Below, piece after piece: positions 44,320 to 55,800 of a stretch of DNA of 64,000 nucleotides. Made by a program: the position numbers and the translations under genes. Every line of letters begins with the position of its first letter. Within the stretch, counting starts at the first letter, position 1. The notes beneath the pieces were generated by a model. That model was not told the origin of the DNA. It saw nothing but the letters and a program-made list of their open reading frames with translations, and did not search any database. Origin of the DNA: Amaurobius ferox (taxonomy: Eukaryota > Arthropoda > Arachnida > Araneae > Amaurobiidae); the NCBI GenBank assembly GCA_951213105.1, contig OX578155.1, positions 28,350,857-28,414,856 on the forward strand. The letters run 5' to 3'.

Positions 44320-45238
44320 CTTTCCTTATATACATAATGTATAAGGAAAGTATTGTGACGGGGTCGAAAATTCGAATTCGAGTTTTCGACGGGAGAGCAC
44401 GTTTCAAGCATCCCTGATCATGAATCAAACATTTTTGAAGTGATGTCTGTGTGTGTGTGTGTGTGTCAGTGGGTCTGTGGAGACGATAACTGACGAACGA
44501 ATGGACCGATTCGAACCAAATTTGGTACAAAAATCACAATCCGTAAACACTGGAAGCCTATTGTTTTTATACGCAATCGAATGTTCAGAACCCCCCTAAA
44601 TTTTCGAATGAAAATTTGAAAAAATCGTCAAAAAATCAAAACCACTAATAAAGTTACGCAAATAGACATTTCTTATGTAATTTTTCATTAGAAAACGATT
44701 GACATAAATTTTAGAACGCTAACATCAACCGTTCTCGAGATATTGCACATTTTTCAAAAAAAATATCAAAAAGTCATATAAAATTGAAAAAAAAATCTTG
44801 TTGAGAAACATGTTCACTTTTCATATGTAATACCATGCGATAAATTGGGTGACATCATTCTCGTAGATCTAGCTTGTTCCATTCATGAAAAAAGATACTT
44901 TGAGAAATACTTTTGTATTTGAACGCCAATAATCATTTATCTGCTGTAAGAATAACTTATTTCTTCGTCCATAACGCTTAGCGAGATTTTGGCGACAAAA
45001 TTGGCGGAATGTCGCCAACTTGGCGACTTTTTGAAATGTTGCCAAATTAACGAAAATCTCGCCAAATGGATAAAAATGACGCTAAATCAATGAAAATGAC
45101 CACTAATTGTCGAAAATTCAATATCTTGGAAAGAATATTAGTATCTACTATAAGAAAAACCTATTTTTTTTATTTTTACTGCAACAGTAGTAAATTCATT
45201 ACATTATATAAGGAAAGTCATGTGTTGCCCACATCAGA
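44320..45238 (+). mobile_element. Hairpin-ended repeat, family B, copy 2
   Basis: 919 bp, nearly identical to 39933-40839 apart from (GT)n length and scattered substitutions. It follows a family A element at a similar distance as in the other copy (A then B within about 100-210 bp), so the pair may have been duplicated together. Its right end directly abuts Helitron-type coding sequence. Confidence 0.75.
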
Positions 45239-45257
45239 TTTTTTTGTTATATACAGT

Positions 45258-45960
45258 GGTGCTGAAAATAAAATTGTATCATCCACATATTTCAATGCCT
45301 TTGAGGTTGTGTGCATATGGATTGGCTTCCCTCCATACTGCATCCATTTCCCTTTACTCAAGTCTAAAAGCATTTTAACTGCCTCTTCCAGATTGTCATA
45401 AACGTAGATTTGGCCATTCCTAGGAGTTTTGTTTCCTATGCTAGTGAGAGATGTTGCTGCACGATGATACATTTCACATTGAATCTTAGAAATAAATCAA
45501 TGGAGGTCCTCCTCCTTCAAAACCTTCAATGTGACAACCGAAGGTTGTAAAAGCGAAAGAAGAATTGTATGTCCGTATATGCTGTCTGAAATATTTTACT
45601 TCCTCCGTTTGTGAGGTCAGGAATTCCCTTAATTTAGTTGGATATTCATACAGGGGAGGTATTTTAACTTTCCCCTGGTGACAGCAAGAGTGAACCAATC
45701 TTACTAATGCATATCTAACAGCTTCGCAATGTTGGCACTCTATTTCTGGCATTTTGCCAATGGTATTGTATGTCTTTTTAATGTATAAGAAGTTGTTGTT
45801 GATATATATCCGGCATACTTTTGTTTTGGTTGCCTCACTTCACGTTGACATTTATTCTGGTGAATTCGCTCATCAGTAATTTGGTTGATCTGGTTAGATA
45901 TCTTCTTCTCTTGAGGTCGATCATCAGTCGTATTCAGCGATGTAGATTCAGTATCCAATA
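45258..45960 (-). pseudogene. Helitron-type transposase, N-terminal remnant
   Basis: The minus strand in three short frames reads ERIHQNKCQREVRQ (basic N terminus), then CQHCEAVRYALVRLV, CCHQGKVKIPPLYEYP, FRQHIRTYNSSFAFTTFG, then MYHRAATSLTSIGNKTPR and GQIYVYDNLEEAVKMLL. This matches the conserved region upstream of the Rep nuclease of Helitron proteins (Cys motif, then FRxxIRxYNSxFAFTSFG, then IYHR). The Rep motifs and helicase are absent; it ends against the family B repeat. Frameshifted and dead. Confidence 0.7.
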
Positions 45961-46310
45961 GACTTTTTTTTTAATCCAATACATTAACTTTACGTAATAC
46001 TACCTATTGTAGAGCAACATATGTGAATGAAACATCTCTTGTTTAAATATTTTATTCTCTAAAGCGAATGACTCTATTTATATATTGATAACTAGGCATG
46101 CTAGTCCTTGAATCACAGCTAAAAAGTTTATTCCATAATCCCGATTTTTATCTCAGTTATTTTGAAGTTTATAAAATAATGTTTCCTTAAAACTAAAATT
46201 ATATCAAAAGTGTTATGGGGAGTGATGTCATCAATATGATGGATTAAGACACCATCAAAATAATAGTATATAATTTTAGAAAAAAATGTCTGTTTGAAAA
46301 AAACATATAC
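45961..46310. other. Intergenic DNA
   Basis: AT-rich; no gene seen. Confidence 0.4.
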
Positions 46311-46599
46311 GTTTGTTTTGTAAAAATTGCAACACCATAAAGGAATCATCAGAATTGGATGAAATTTATTCCACAAACGATCTGTATTGATACAAATAAC
46401 CGATTAAAAATGCAAAGCAAAGAAAATATTACATGTCGAAAATCAGTATTTGGTGAGGCGACGCGCTACAATAAGTGCTTCTATACGACATGGCATCGAA
46501 TCAAACAGATTTTGAAATTGTACCTGAAGAAAAGCACACCAGATTTCTTCTATGCAAACCCAAAATTCAGCTGTACTAGCTACGGGACGAGCGCCACGA

Positions 46600-47347
46600 G
46601 TGAGACGCCGACCGACGAAATCCTAAACATGTTCCATGGGCGACATATCCAGTGAATAGGCAGGCCAAGGAAGAAGATGTATCTGTTGTACTGAAAAGAT
46701 GTCTTGAACATTTCTAGCAACAAGTGCACGGCCATTGTCCTTTTGAAATACAGCTCCAGGAATGAATTGAAGGAAGGGTACGACTTCAAGCTCCAGAACT
46801 TCTCTGATGTACCGGTTGCTGTTGAGATTACCCACAATTCTTAGCAGCTGAGATCCAAAACACCCAATGGTGACTCAGACCATCAAGCTTGGCGTTCGTC
46901 CACTATGACGCTGGATAATGCACTCTGGGAGGTGGTGTTCACCGCTATAGTGTCTAACGTGGATGCGGCCATCACTGTACCCCACATTAAAGCGGTATTC
47001 GTCGGAAAAGACGACTACAAGACAACCAGTCGCCATGCCAGTGTCTATGTTGTTGAGCCTATTGTAGGTGGTTTTGCGTAGAGGAATCCTGTACAAAGGA
47101 ATTCTTTCAGACAGTCCACAGTGCAGCAGATGCTGACGAATTGTTAGAACAGGCAATGACACACCTGTAGTAGTGCTCCAAAGTTCTGCCAACTGTCAAG
47201 ATGAAGTTGCGCTGTCCATAACTGACATGTGGATGATTCGTCTATCATCCCGTGCTGACGCAACATTTCGTCGACCACTGCAAGATTTGCAACTCGTCCA
47301 GTTCTATTTAGTCCACTGTTTCCGCACTCGCATGACCGGCCGGCCAC
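46600..47347 (-). pseudogene. Tc1-type transposase, broken
   Basis: Successive frames on the minus strand: an N-terminal helix-turn-helix part (GRVANLAVVDEMLRQHG), then RQHLLHCGLSERIPLYRIPL, VVFSDEYRFNVGYSDGRIHV (first Asp), PSLMVWGAIGY, VGNLNSNRYIREVLELEVVP, FQKDNGRALVARN (second Asp) and LPWPAYSLDMSPMEHVWD (catalytic Glu). All three catalytic positions survive but the frame is broken at least twice, and NGRAL replaces the usual NARPH. It is a different lineage from the Tc1 copies at 24 and 37 kb. Confidence 0.8.
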
Positions 47348-47396
47348 TCAAATGGCTACTGTAAACCTTTGGGTCAGTCGAGTGGTCTGTCTTCAA
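47338..47396 (+). mobile_element. Solo tail element inside Tc1
   Basis: Target repeats CACTCGCATGACC (47325-47337) and CACTAGCATCACC (47397-47409) differ at 2 of 13. The element starts GGCCGGCCACTC and ends GAGTGGTCTGTCTTCAA. The arms GGCCACTC and GAGTGGTC pair along all 8 positions (one G-U), a different sequence from the GTCC/GGAC arms of the 13277 copy. Confidence 0.7.
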
Positions 47397-48043
47397 CACT
47401 AGCATCACCGTAGCATTGCCCTCCCTACGAGCTGCTATTGCAGGATATGAAAAACTCCCTTCAAGCCGATCATGCGTCCCCGTTCAAACTCCGTAACTTG
47501 CTCATATGGCGCCCTCTGCCGTCGTAGAGGCATTGTGACTTCTCATGAAACGTTTACCGCTGGCAGACAACCATAGACTATTTTCAACGTCCCGCTACGT
47601 TTCTCCAATTATACGACTACATCAGCAGTTTAGAGGGCGCTGCTCAGCCCACGCAAGCGCGGTGCCTCTGAAACTCTAATCATTTTCATAGCACACCCTA
47701 ATTTGTATTTTCTGTAAGTTTCAGCTCAATCTCGTGACTCCTTCATGTTGTTGCAGTTTTTACAAACAAGGCTTTAGTATATATACAATTTAAAAAGTTC
47801 TAATTCTAATCACACATCCTCATGCTAAATTAAATAGAAAGAATATATTTTAAAATTTTGTATAATATTTTGCTTTCAAATTGTTTCGTCTGACTTATTA
47901 AATGAATTAAATTATCAAAAGAAGTTTATTGCTGAACATCATTTTATTTTATAATATTGTAATTTAGAGATTGACTGCTGAAACAGAAGAAATTGCACTG
48001 TAATGTAATTCTATAGAAACACATAATGCACATGCACAATCTT

Positions 48044-48550
48044 CTATGTGCCTATTGCCTGAGATATATGAGATAAACACTTCTTCATAGTATAAACATC
48101 GGGTTGAAGATCAGGAGAATAGAGTGGATGTTCTATCACTTTAATGTTTATTTGTTCAAGAAATTCGACTGTCATTCTTGCTGAATGAGAAGATGCATTA
48201 CCATAGTGAAGCATAAGTCCCCTAACATTCACTTCCTGAAGAATTTCTGGAAAACACTTAGTGACGTACCAGTTAGCTGTAACTGTCTTCTGTCCCTCTA
48301 GCTTTATGACTTTGACCAGACCTGTACATCTAAAGAACACTGCGTACACTACTTTTTTCTTTGCTCGTTGTCTTTTCACCATTGTTGGTTTGGAGTCATC
48401 TTCAACGACCCATACTTTACTTTCTTGACGTGTTGGAACGTCAAAAAACGGTATGTACGTTTCATCACCAGTTATGATTTTAGAATTAATGCGATGTCCA
48501 CCATCATTGAGTAATTTTAGGGTTTCTTTACTGATTCTGGCATGCTCCAT
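48044..48550 (-). pseudogene. Mariner-type transposase, 168-codon fragment
   Basis: The open minus-strand frame has the mariner catalytic core: IITGDETYIPFFDVPTRQES (first Asp), KKKVVYAVFFRCTGLV, LMLHYGNASSHSARMTVEFL and EHPLYSPDLQP (third Asp of the DD34D triad). The second Asp, normally in HxDNASSH, is Gly (HYGNASSH), so it cannot be catalytic. About half the usual length of around 345 residues; the N-terminal DNA-binding half is missing. 47776-48043 has no gene. Confidence 0.85.
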
Positions 48551-48654
48551 TTTTTGGTGATCTGTTAAATTATGTGGGACCCAACAAATTATCGTCTGCG
48601 AACATAAAAGAGTTCAAATTATTGGTCGGATAAAGTTCATATTATTGGTCGGTC

Positions 48655-48696
48655 AAAAAGTTATTGGTCGGATATTTATCCGACCAATAACTTTTT
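48655..48696. repeat. Perfect 42-bp palindrome
   Basis: Arms AAAAAGTTATTGGTCGGATA and its exact reverse complement with a 2-nt centre. TATTGGTCGG also occurs twice as a direct repeat just upstream (near 48619 and 48642). It may be two fused inverted ends of a small element; there is no direct link to the nearby mariner. Confidence 0.8.
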
Positions 48697-50036
48697 TCTA
48701 ACGTGTATCGGCTATCCCTGTCTCAAAAATTTTAGCGTGACCCTCCTATTAATATAAGACCAATAGTTGATCTGCCGATGATTTTACCTTCCTTACAATT
48801 GTTATCTCGACGTCACTATTTGCAATTCACTAGTATTACCACGTATTTTTAACACTTTACAACATAGCTGAAAAGTGTTTATGACTTTGTTCATTCATTC
48901 TGTCTGTCTGTCTTCTATCCGTTAGCACGATAACTGCCGTAAAAATGCCTTTATCAAAATAAAATTTTAGTATGTTGTTCAGACGGTCTATGGGACTTAT
49001 GGAAATATAAATGAATTATATCATCCAATTAGATTTGGATTGAACCCGGGATGAAAAAATGAAATACACTGAACACTATGGGACCTAATGTTTCAAACTT
49101 TTTTAAGCAAATTTAAAATTCACAAATTGTTTCGAAAGTTTTAGGAAATATTCAAATTATCCCATAAAATATATAAAAAAATTTCAACAAAATATATTCA
49201 GTAGTTTTTAAATAAAAATTAAAATAGTAATTGCATGCTTTATATGAAGAGACTACGTGACCATTATATCAAAAGATCACGTGAGCCACTTTAAAATAAA
49301 ATATGGCACCCATCTTGTGTCAAAATCGTGATTGTTAAAGTTCTTTTTAATTTATATTTAGTGTTGCATCCGTCCTAAAACTGCTTTATTTTTGCTTAAA
49401 TTACATTCTGAAACAACGCAATTACAATATATTTGAGGTTAAGTGGTCATCAAACTTTGATTATTTCTACGACGAAGCCTAATTTTCACTTATGGAGAAA
49501 GTAAACACCATAAGATGTAGAATGAGTTGTATAAGAATTGCTGCATTTCTTTAACGCAAAATTATTTACCTCATGGAGTCTGCAATATAGCTGATAATAA
49601 TGAAAACTTCATTGATTTTACATGGAGAAGCAGACGATATTTTCGATGAAGTTTTAAGCATTGAGTTAAATTACTTGTACCTCCATGGTTTTTAGTTCTT
49701 AAATAAAATAAATTATTGTAGTATTGTGATGAATGTCAGCCGATTTATATTTTGATGACGTCATTTGATTAAGGTTCATTTGTTTTCGAAGAAGTTTTCA
49801 AATATAATAAGTTATTGTAGTATTATGATAATTTTAAAAGTATTACCGAGGAAGGTATCACATTTTAGAGATGGTTAAATAAAATTGCATTGAAGTTGGA
49901 AAGTGTTTCATAATCAATGCTTTATGCATGATTGATCTTTTTTGTTAATTTTTAAATTTAAACAGTATTACTTATATTCCGTGCCCTGACCTTTCGTTAA
50001 TTTTTCCCTGCGTCATTCCCCAACGCTGATTTTATC
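48697..50036. other. Intergenic DNA
   Basis: AT-rich, no gene; a decayed A/B-type patch may be present near 48880-49020. Confidence 0.4.
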
Positions 50037-52815
50037 GGCTAGACCAGGGGTCGGCAACCTATTGAAACGGAAGAGCCAAAAGTTGCAATTTACAAAATTT
50101 CCCAATTTTTAAAGAGCCACTAAAAATTTTCGTTTCAATATTACAGTATTTGCTTATATATATTGGATTTTGATTTAAAATAAACGGCTTTAAATACGTA
50201 ATAATATTTATTCATATAAAAACACAAATATAGATAGTTACATCAATGGGAGCATTGGCTTTGCATGCCTTTTGAAAGTTTGATTAAATCTGGCTTATAA
50301 CTTGTTATTTTAAGTTTCAAGCACGACTCTAGATTTTTATTTGTTAGTTGACTTCTAACTTTACTTTTTATTATATTCATGCAAGAGAACGCTTGCTCGC
50401 ACGAATATGTCGACTCGAAGATCGCCAGCACTCCATATGCCAACTTCTTCACCTCACTGTAGCATTCTGGAAGACTATTCCATGCGCCGAATATGAGGGC
50501 CTCAACTCTAGGAATTTCTTTTAGAGCTGTCCACTTGTGCTGCGCGATATGCATGCATTTCTGGATCCCCAACTCTTCCAACTGGCTCTTGAGTTCTGTG
50601 AACTTGCCACTCCACAAGTCTTTCCTTTTCAAATCTAGCAATTGCGTTTGGAGCGATCCAGCGTCAATTCCAAATGGCTCAATGTTGATCTCATTTGCAT
50701 TTGTGTTGAGAGGATTTACTATGAACGCGAGAGTACTTTTGTTTGTTTTGAATTGGTCGAATCTCTCAGCGAATCCATCCTTCATGTTTTTTAAAGCTAG
50801 GCTGAAGTAATTCGTGTCAATAGTTTCATTGGTCTCATCGCGATATTGCTTCAGATTTTTAAAATGAAGTAATTTACCGCTTCCCATGTTTCAACAAAAA
50901 GAAGTAATTTTTTTTTCGAAACAAACTACTTCAAGCAAGGCGTAGGCTGGGTTGCCCTTTCCTTGCGGTTTTAGATTTAGTTCATTTAGTTTCATTGTGG
51001 TATCTACCAAGAAGTTGAATTTCTGCAGCCATTTGTCTTCTTCCAATTCGGGATGGTCAATGCTTTTTTCATTGAGGAATATTTTTATTTCACTCAAGCA
51101 CAAAGCAAAACGTTGCAATACGTTACCTCTGGAAAGCCATCGCACTTTATTGTGCAGAAGTAGGTCAGAAAACTGGCTATCTATTTCTGCAAGGAAATCT
51201 TTAAACTGGCGATGGTAGAGTGTTTTTGCCAAGATGCTGTTAATAATCTTAATTACCAAGTTCATGACCTCAACTATTTCGGCCGGAAATGCTTGGGCAC
51301 AAAGCGCTTCTTGATGAATTACGCAGTGAAACGTTAGAATTTAGTGGTTTATTTTTTCTGAAGAATTGATGTTACCCCTCTATATATTCCTGTCATACTT
51401 CTGGCTCCATCAGTTGCTATAGAGACGATTTTATTTATATCGATTCCATTGTCTTCCAGGCATTTTTGCACAGCATTTGCTGTATCTTATCCACGAGTTT
51501 GCCCTGAGAGCGGTAGCAATCCTAGCAGTTCTTCTTTTGGACCTTGGGACGACATATACCTGACGCAAAGGGTAACTTGTGCCGTGTCTTTTATGTCGCA
51601 AGACTCATCTATAGCAAGTGATAAGGCAGAAGCCAGTTGAATGTCTTCCACTTGCATATGTGTTACGTTTGAAGACATTTTAGCAGTTCTGTTTTAGCAG
51701 ATAATGGCAAATCTTTGATTTTTTTTCATGATTTCTGCTTTGTTTTTAAAATCACGAAACAGTTCTCCAGATGCACGTATAAAACAATCTTTGACGTACT
51801 CACCATCTGTGAATGGTTTTCCTCTTTTTGCAATTTCTAATGATACTGCAAAGTTTGCCAGATTTACATTATTGGAAGGTTGCGCCCAGTTACTTAGCAT
51901 GGAACTTGACTGTTGTTGTTTTTTTGGAGCTCTTCAACAGCTTTTTTTCGTGCGTCACCGGTTGGATATTTACCAGCAAACTGGGTATGTTTTGTAGTGA
52001 AGTGTCTCTCCAAATTTGACTTCTTATTGTGTGCGAGTGTTTCGTCGGCAAATGAGACAAGTCGGAAGGCCATCTGTGTTGCATATGAATGCAAACAACT
52101 CCGTCCAATCCTGATTGAATTCTCGGTTTTCTTCTTCAGTTCTTCTCTTTCCTTTACCAGATGCCATGATGGCGCGGAGCTGAAAAAATGACTTTTTAAA
52201 TTTTTGCTTAGCTATCTAAAACGGCAAACAATTTATTTACCATTATTACTTCGTTAGCACGATCCTCATATATGTAATTCAATTCTGTTACTGATTTTAT
52301 TATATTATACGCGTACATACATTTAAGAAGATAATTCGCATCTAAATCGTATTCTTCTTGAAACAACAAGCGAATAGACACGCAGAAACCGCAAGCGATT
52401 AAATTAACACACATGCAACGTAACGTCGACCGCGATATCCGAGGATGACTGACTGACAACACGTCTAGAGCCTAGACGTGTTGTCTAAACTCTAGACGGT
52501 GGCTGTTTGGGTGAGACGGAAATGAAATTCAATTGGCTGAAAGATAAACATGGTCACGGAGTCTCATCTCTAAGAACAAAACAATAGTTCAAATTTATCT
52601 CATTACGGTCATGTTAAGCGTAGCGATTTGTAATTAGCGATTATGAAAATAGAAGCTATTGAGAAATTAGGTACTTAAAAATATATTTTCTTATTTTTTA
52701 AGGGTTTTGATAATAAAATATTAATTTTTTCGTATGGAACTGGAGAGCCGCAACCTTACATCAAAAGAGCCACATGCGGCTCGCGAGCCGCAGGTTGCCG
52801 ACCCCTGGGCTAGAC
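50037..52815 (-). mobile_element. Complete hAT transposon, Buster-type
   Basis: Perfect 8-bp target duplication GGCTAGAC at 50037-50044 and 52808-52815. The element (50045-52807, 2763 bp) has perfect 16-bp inverted ends CAGGGGTCGGCAACCT. The duplication has TA at its centre (GGC-TA-GAC), matching the nnnTAnnn preference reported for the Buster branch of hAT elements. It encodes a decayed transposase on the minus strand. Flanks give the exact pre-insertion site. Confidence 0.95.
50243..52167 (-). pseudogene. hAT transposase (ZBED5/GTF2IRD2-like), broken
   Basis: From ATG 52167 (MASGKGKRRTEEENREFNQD) a BED-type finger is readable (CLIC, then KSNLERHFTTKH) with a frameshift between its halves. 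Further parts in several frames: [39 protein letters not shown] (first catalytic Asp), VSIATDGARSMTGIYRG (second Asp), [17 protein letters not shown] and the C-terminal hAT dimerisation block FESTYSCEQAFSCMNIIKSK (catalytic Glu) ending near QCSH. The longest single frame is 50243-50887 (214 codons). At least four stops or frameshifts separate the pieces. The catalytic residues are still visible but no full protein can be made. Confidence 0.85.
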
Positions 52816-55800
52816 GCTTGTTGATTACATTGCCATAATTTTCCCTACACGCATAAAAGGAAAATTTTCAATGTGTGGACAACTTTTTCAAAGCTCTCAT
52901 TTCGACAGCTTATTACCTTGACAGACTCCGTACTGTTAAGACGTGTATAGATTGAACGAAATTTTACAATTTGAAAAATATTCTAAAAAGTTATTTGTGG
53001 TAGATAAATATATCATTTACAAAATTTATAAACAAATTAGGGATCTGAGAATCAGGGTATCTTATCCCAGTATATCCGTATAATCGGATATTTGACATAA
53101 GGATATATATATATATAATTTATTTTAATATTTTTTATTCACACTATTCCTTAAATGCCTCAGAATTAAAATTTTTGTTATGTTTAATACACACACTGTT
53201 TATAACTCCAGACTTATCTAGCATGTGATACGATACCATATTAATTAGGTTTTTATAGTAAAAAGAGCATAACTGAATTGTTATGAACGATATTTACTAA
53301 CAATTGTACAATATAAAATTAGAATTCTAAACTATTTTATAATAATAATTACGCACATGACAAATTAACGCATAATACAAGACAACCATCAATAATAGAT
53401 CCAGCTGAAAAATAATACATCGCGCCAATTCAGATCCTGACCAATCAGAGTCAGTCTTTGAAAATTCACCATGTCTTGAAATTTTAGGACTTTTTCACTA
53501 TGTGCAGAGGCTTCTGTATACTACTTCTTATAAGTCGTCATTTCGACAGCTTATTACTTTGATATGTAATTCAAAGCGGTAGGTTCTGTGCTTATTAAAC
53601 GAAATTTAACATTTTGAAAAATATTTCAAAAGGTAGATAAATGTAGTAGATAAATTTGTGGTAGATAAATATATCATTTATAAAATTTATATAAAAACTA
53701 TGGATTTGAGAATTAGATTTTTTTAAATCTCCGTATAATCGCCACCTTTGTTAAATATCCGTATGCTATTTGACATTAATCACCGTTATTATCTAATTGC
53801 ATGTCCATTTTCTCCCACTCCATTGTTAAAAAATGGAAACCCCAACACACCGTCAACAGCTGGTTATAGCATTGCTAACTACCGGCTATGGCTGTCACAA
53901 GATTAAAATGATTTATGAATATGAGTGGGCTTTCATTCGCGTTGCCTTCATCAAGAAATTAAAAAAATATGTCTAACAGAGCAATTTTTGTTAAATTGTC
54001 AGTACTCCTAACAAATAATTTGAGTAAATGAGTATGTGTGACGTACGTTTTGCAAACACGAATAAATTAAAAATATATGTCTTAACATTGCAATTTAATT
54101 CTAATTCATTGTTCTTTTCTTATCTCATTTAAGTTATTCTGTTTCTATTTTAGGAGAGTTATCTCGCAAATATTGAAAAATAAAGCATTATGGGATCGAT
54201 TTATAACTTAATCATTTAACAGAATATTACAAAATAAGAAATCGTTTTTTAATATAATTATAAACTAAAAAAAACTAGTACTGCATTTATAAAATTATTT
54301 TTGCCATGCCAAAACTGTTCTTTAATCTTTCTGATGATTACTGGTGAGATTCTATGGCATTGACCACGGAATTTGTTCCCGATACCAAACAGTTTGCAAA
54401 GACAAAAGTTTTCATTATTGAATAACTACGATATTTTCACATTATTTTTCTTTAATTAAGAGTCATTTTATTATTATTTATTGCCAATTTGATTTCTAAA
54501 GACTTTTTCATATTAGTTTAATCGCAGTTTTATTGTCATTTATTGCATTTTGGTTTTTAAAAACAAATCCAAAAACCATTTGACTCGTATAGTTTAAATT
54601 TAAAGTAATCAATCATTGGAAAAGTACTGTAATTAAATACATAACACAGTGTAATTCTTTTTAAGTAATACTAGTTATTGTTTCTTTGTTTTACAGCTAA
54701 TTAACTTTACAATGCACTTTCAGCAATACCATTGAAAATATTCCTTATTTTTTCGTTCTTTCCCAAAATATATTCCAGCTATTAGTTAGTGCATATTAGT
54801 TTAAGAGCAATTTTATGTTCATTTATCGCATTTTGATTTTTAAAGGCTTATCCAAAAACCATTTGACTCGTATAGTTTGCAATCAAAGTAATCAATCATT
54901 GAAAAAATATTGTAATTAAAAACATAACATAATGTCATTCCTTTTTTAAGTAATACTGGTTTTATTTTCTTGTTTTACAGGTAATTAATTTTACAATGTG
55001 CTTTCAGCAATACAATAAACAAATATTCCTTTCTTTTTTTTGTTTTTCCTTAGAATATATCCTATCGAGTCAGAGTGTGTTAACATCTAACACCATTTTT
55101 TTCCTTCCATTTACCATTTTAATTTTACTTTCGCCACTACCGCAAAATCATTAAACTACTTGAGAAAATAGTATTTACTAACCGTTTCTTAAATAGAAAG
55201 GTGGTTCTCCTCATTACTTTATATGTTCAGAAATGGGCGTGGCAAGATCAATGCACAAAATCAATACATAAATGTATGTTTAATTTAGAGCTAAACTTTT
55301 ACATTCCTTTTCTTATACAAACAATTCGGGTGTTCAGCAAGCTCGATAATTAAAAAAATTCCTGCTAATTTTTTAACAAAAATTCTACAAAGTATACCAT
55401 TGAAAGTAAGTTGATAGCTGTCGCCATTCTTTAAAGGTTTGAAAGGAAATTACGTAATAAATATTCCGATAGTCTACGTATTAACAAATAATAGGTAATA
55501 TGCTACATATATGCAGGAAATTAATTATTCGATGAATAATTAGCGATACCATAAAAGTTTTTATTTATTTACTTTTTACTTTCTAGAGTATACTTTAATT
55601 ATTGGGCGTGATTTGAAGAGCATAACAATTCCTTTTCTCAGTATTTACCATATTTTACTCTTTACAGAAAAACATTAAACTAGAGAAAATATTTTCTAAC
55701 TATTTTATAAATGAAAAGTTGGTTTGATTTATTGTTTTATATGTTATGCTGTATCTTCAGAAATGGGCGTGGCAAAATCATAAATCAATCAATGCACAAC

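Larger units (their letters stand above)
46311..47775 (-). mobile_element. Tc1-type DNA transposon with inverted ends
   Basis: The left end (46311-46344: TTGTAAAAATTGCAACACC) and the right end (47743-47773, reverse complement TTGTAAAAACTGCAACAAC) are imperfect inverted repeats of about 30 bp. Between them the minus strand carries a broken Tc1 transposase. A tail retroposon sits inside at 47338-47396. Length is about 1.46 kb, close to the usual Tc1 size with the insert included. Confidence 0.75.

Noticed and set aside
44204..44530. Minus-strand 108-codon frame (and its twin at 39916)
   Set aside because: Both fall in the hairpin end and (GT)n of family B repeats; repeat translation.
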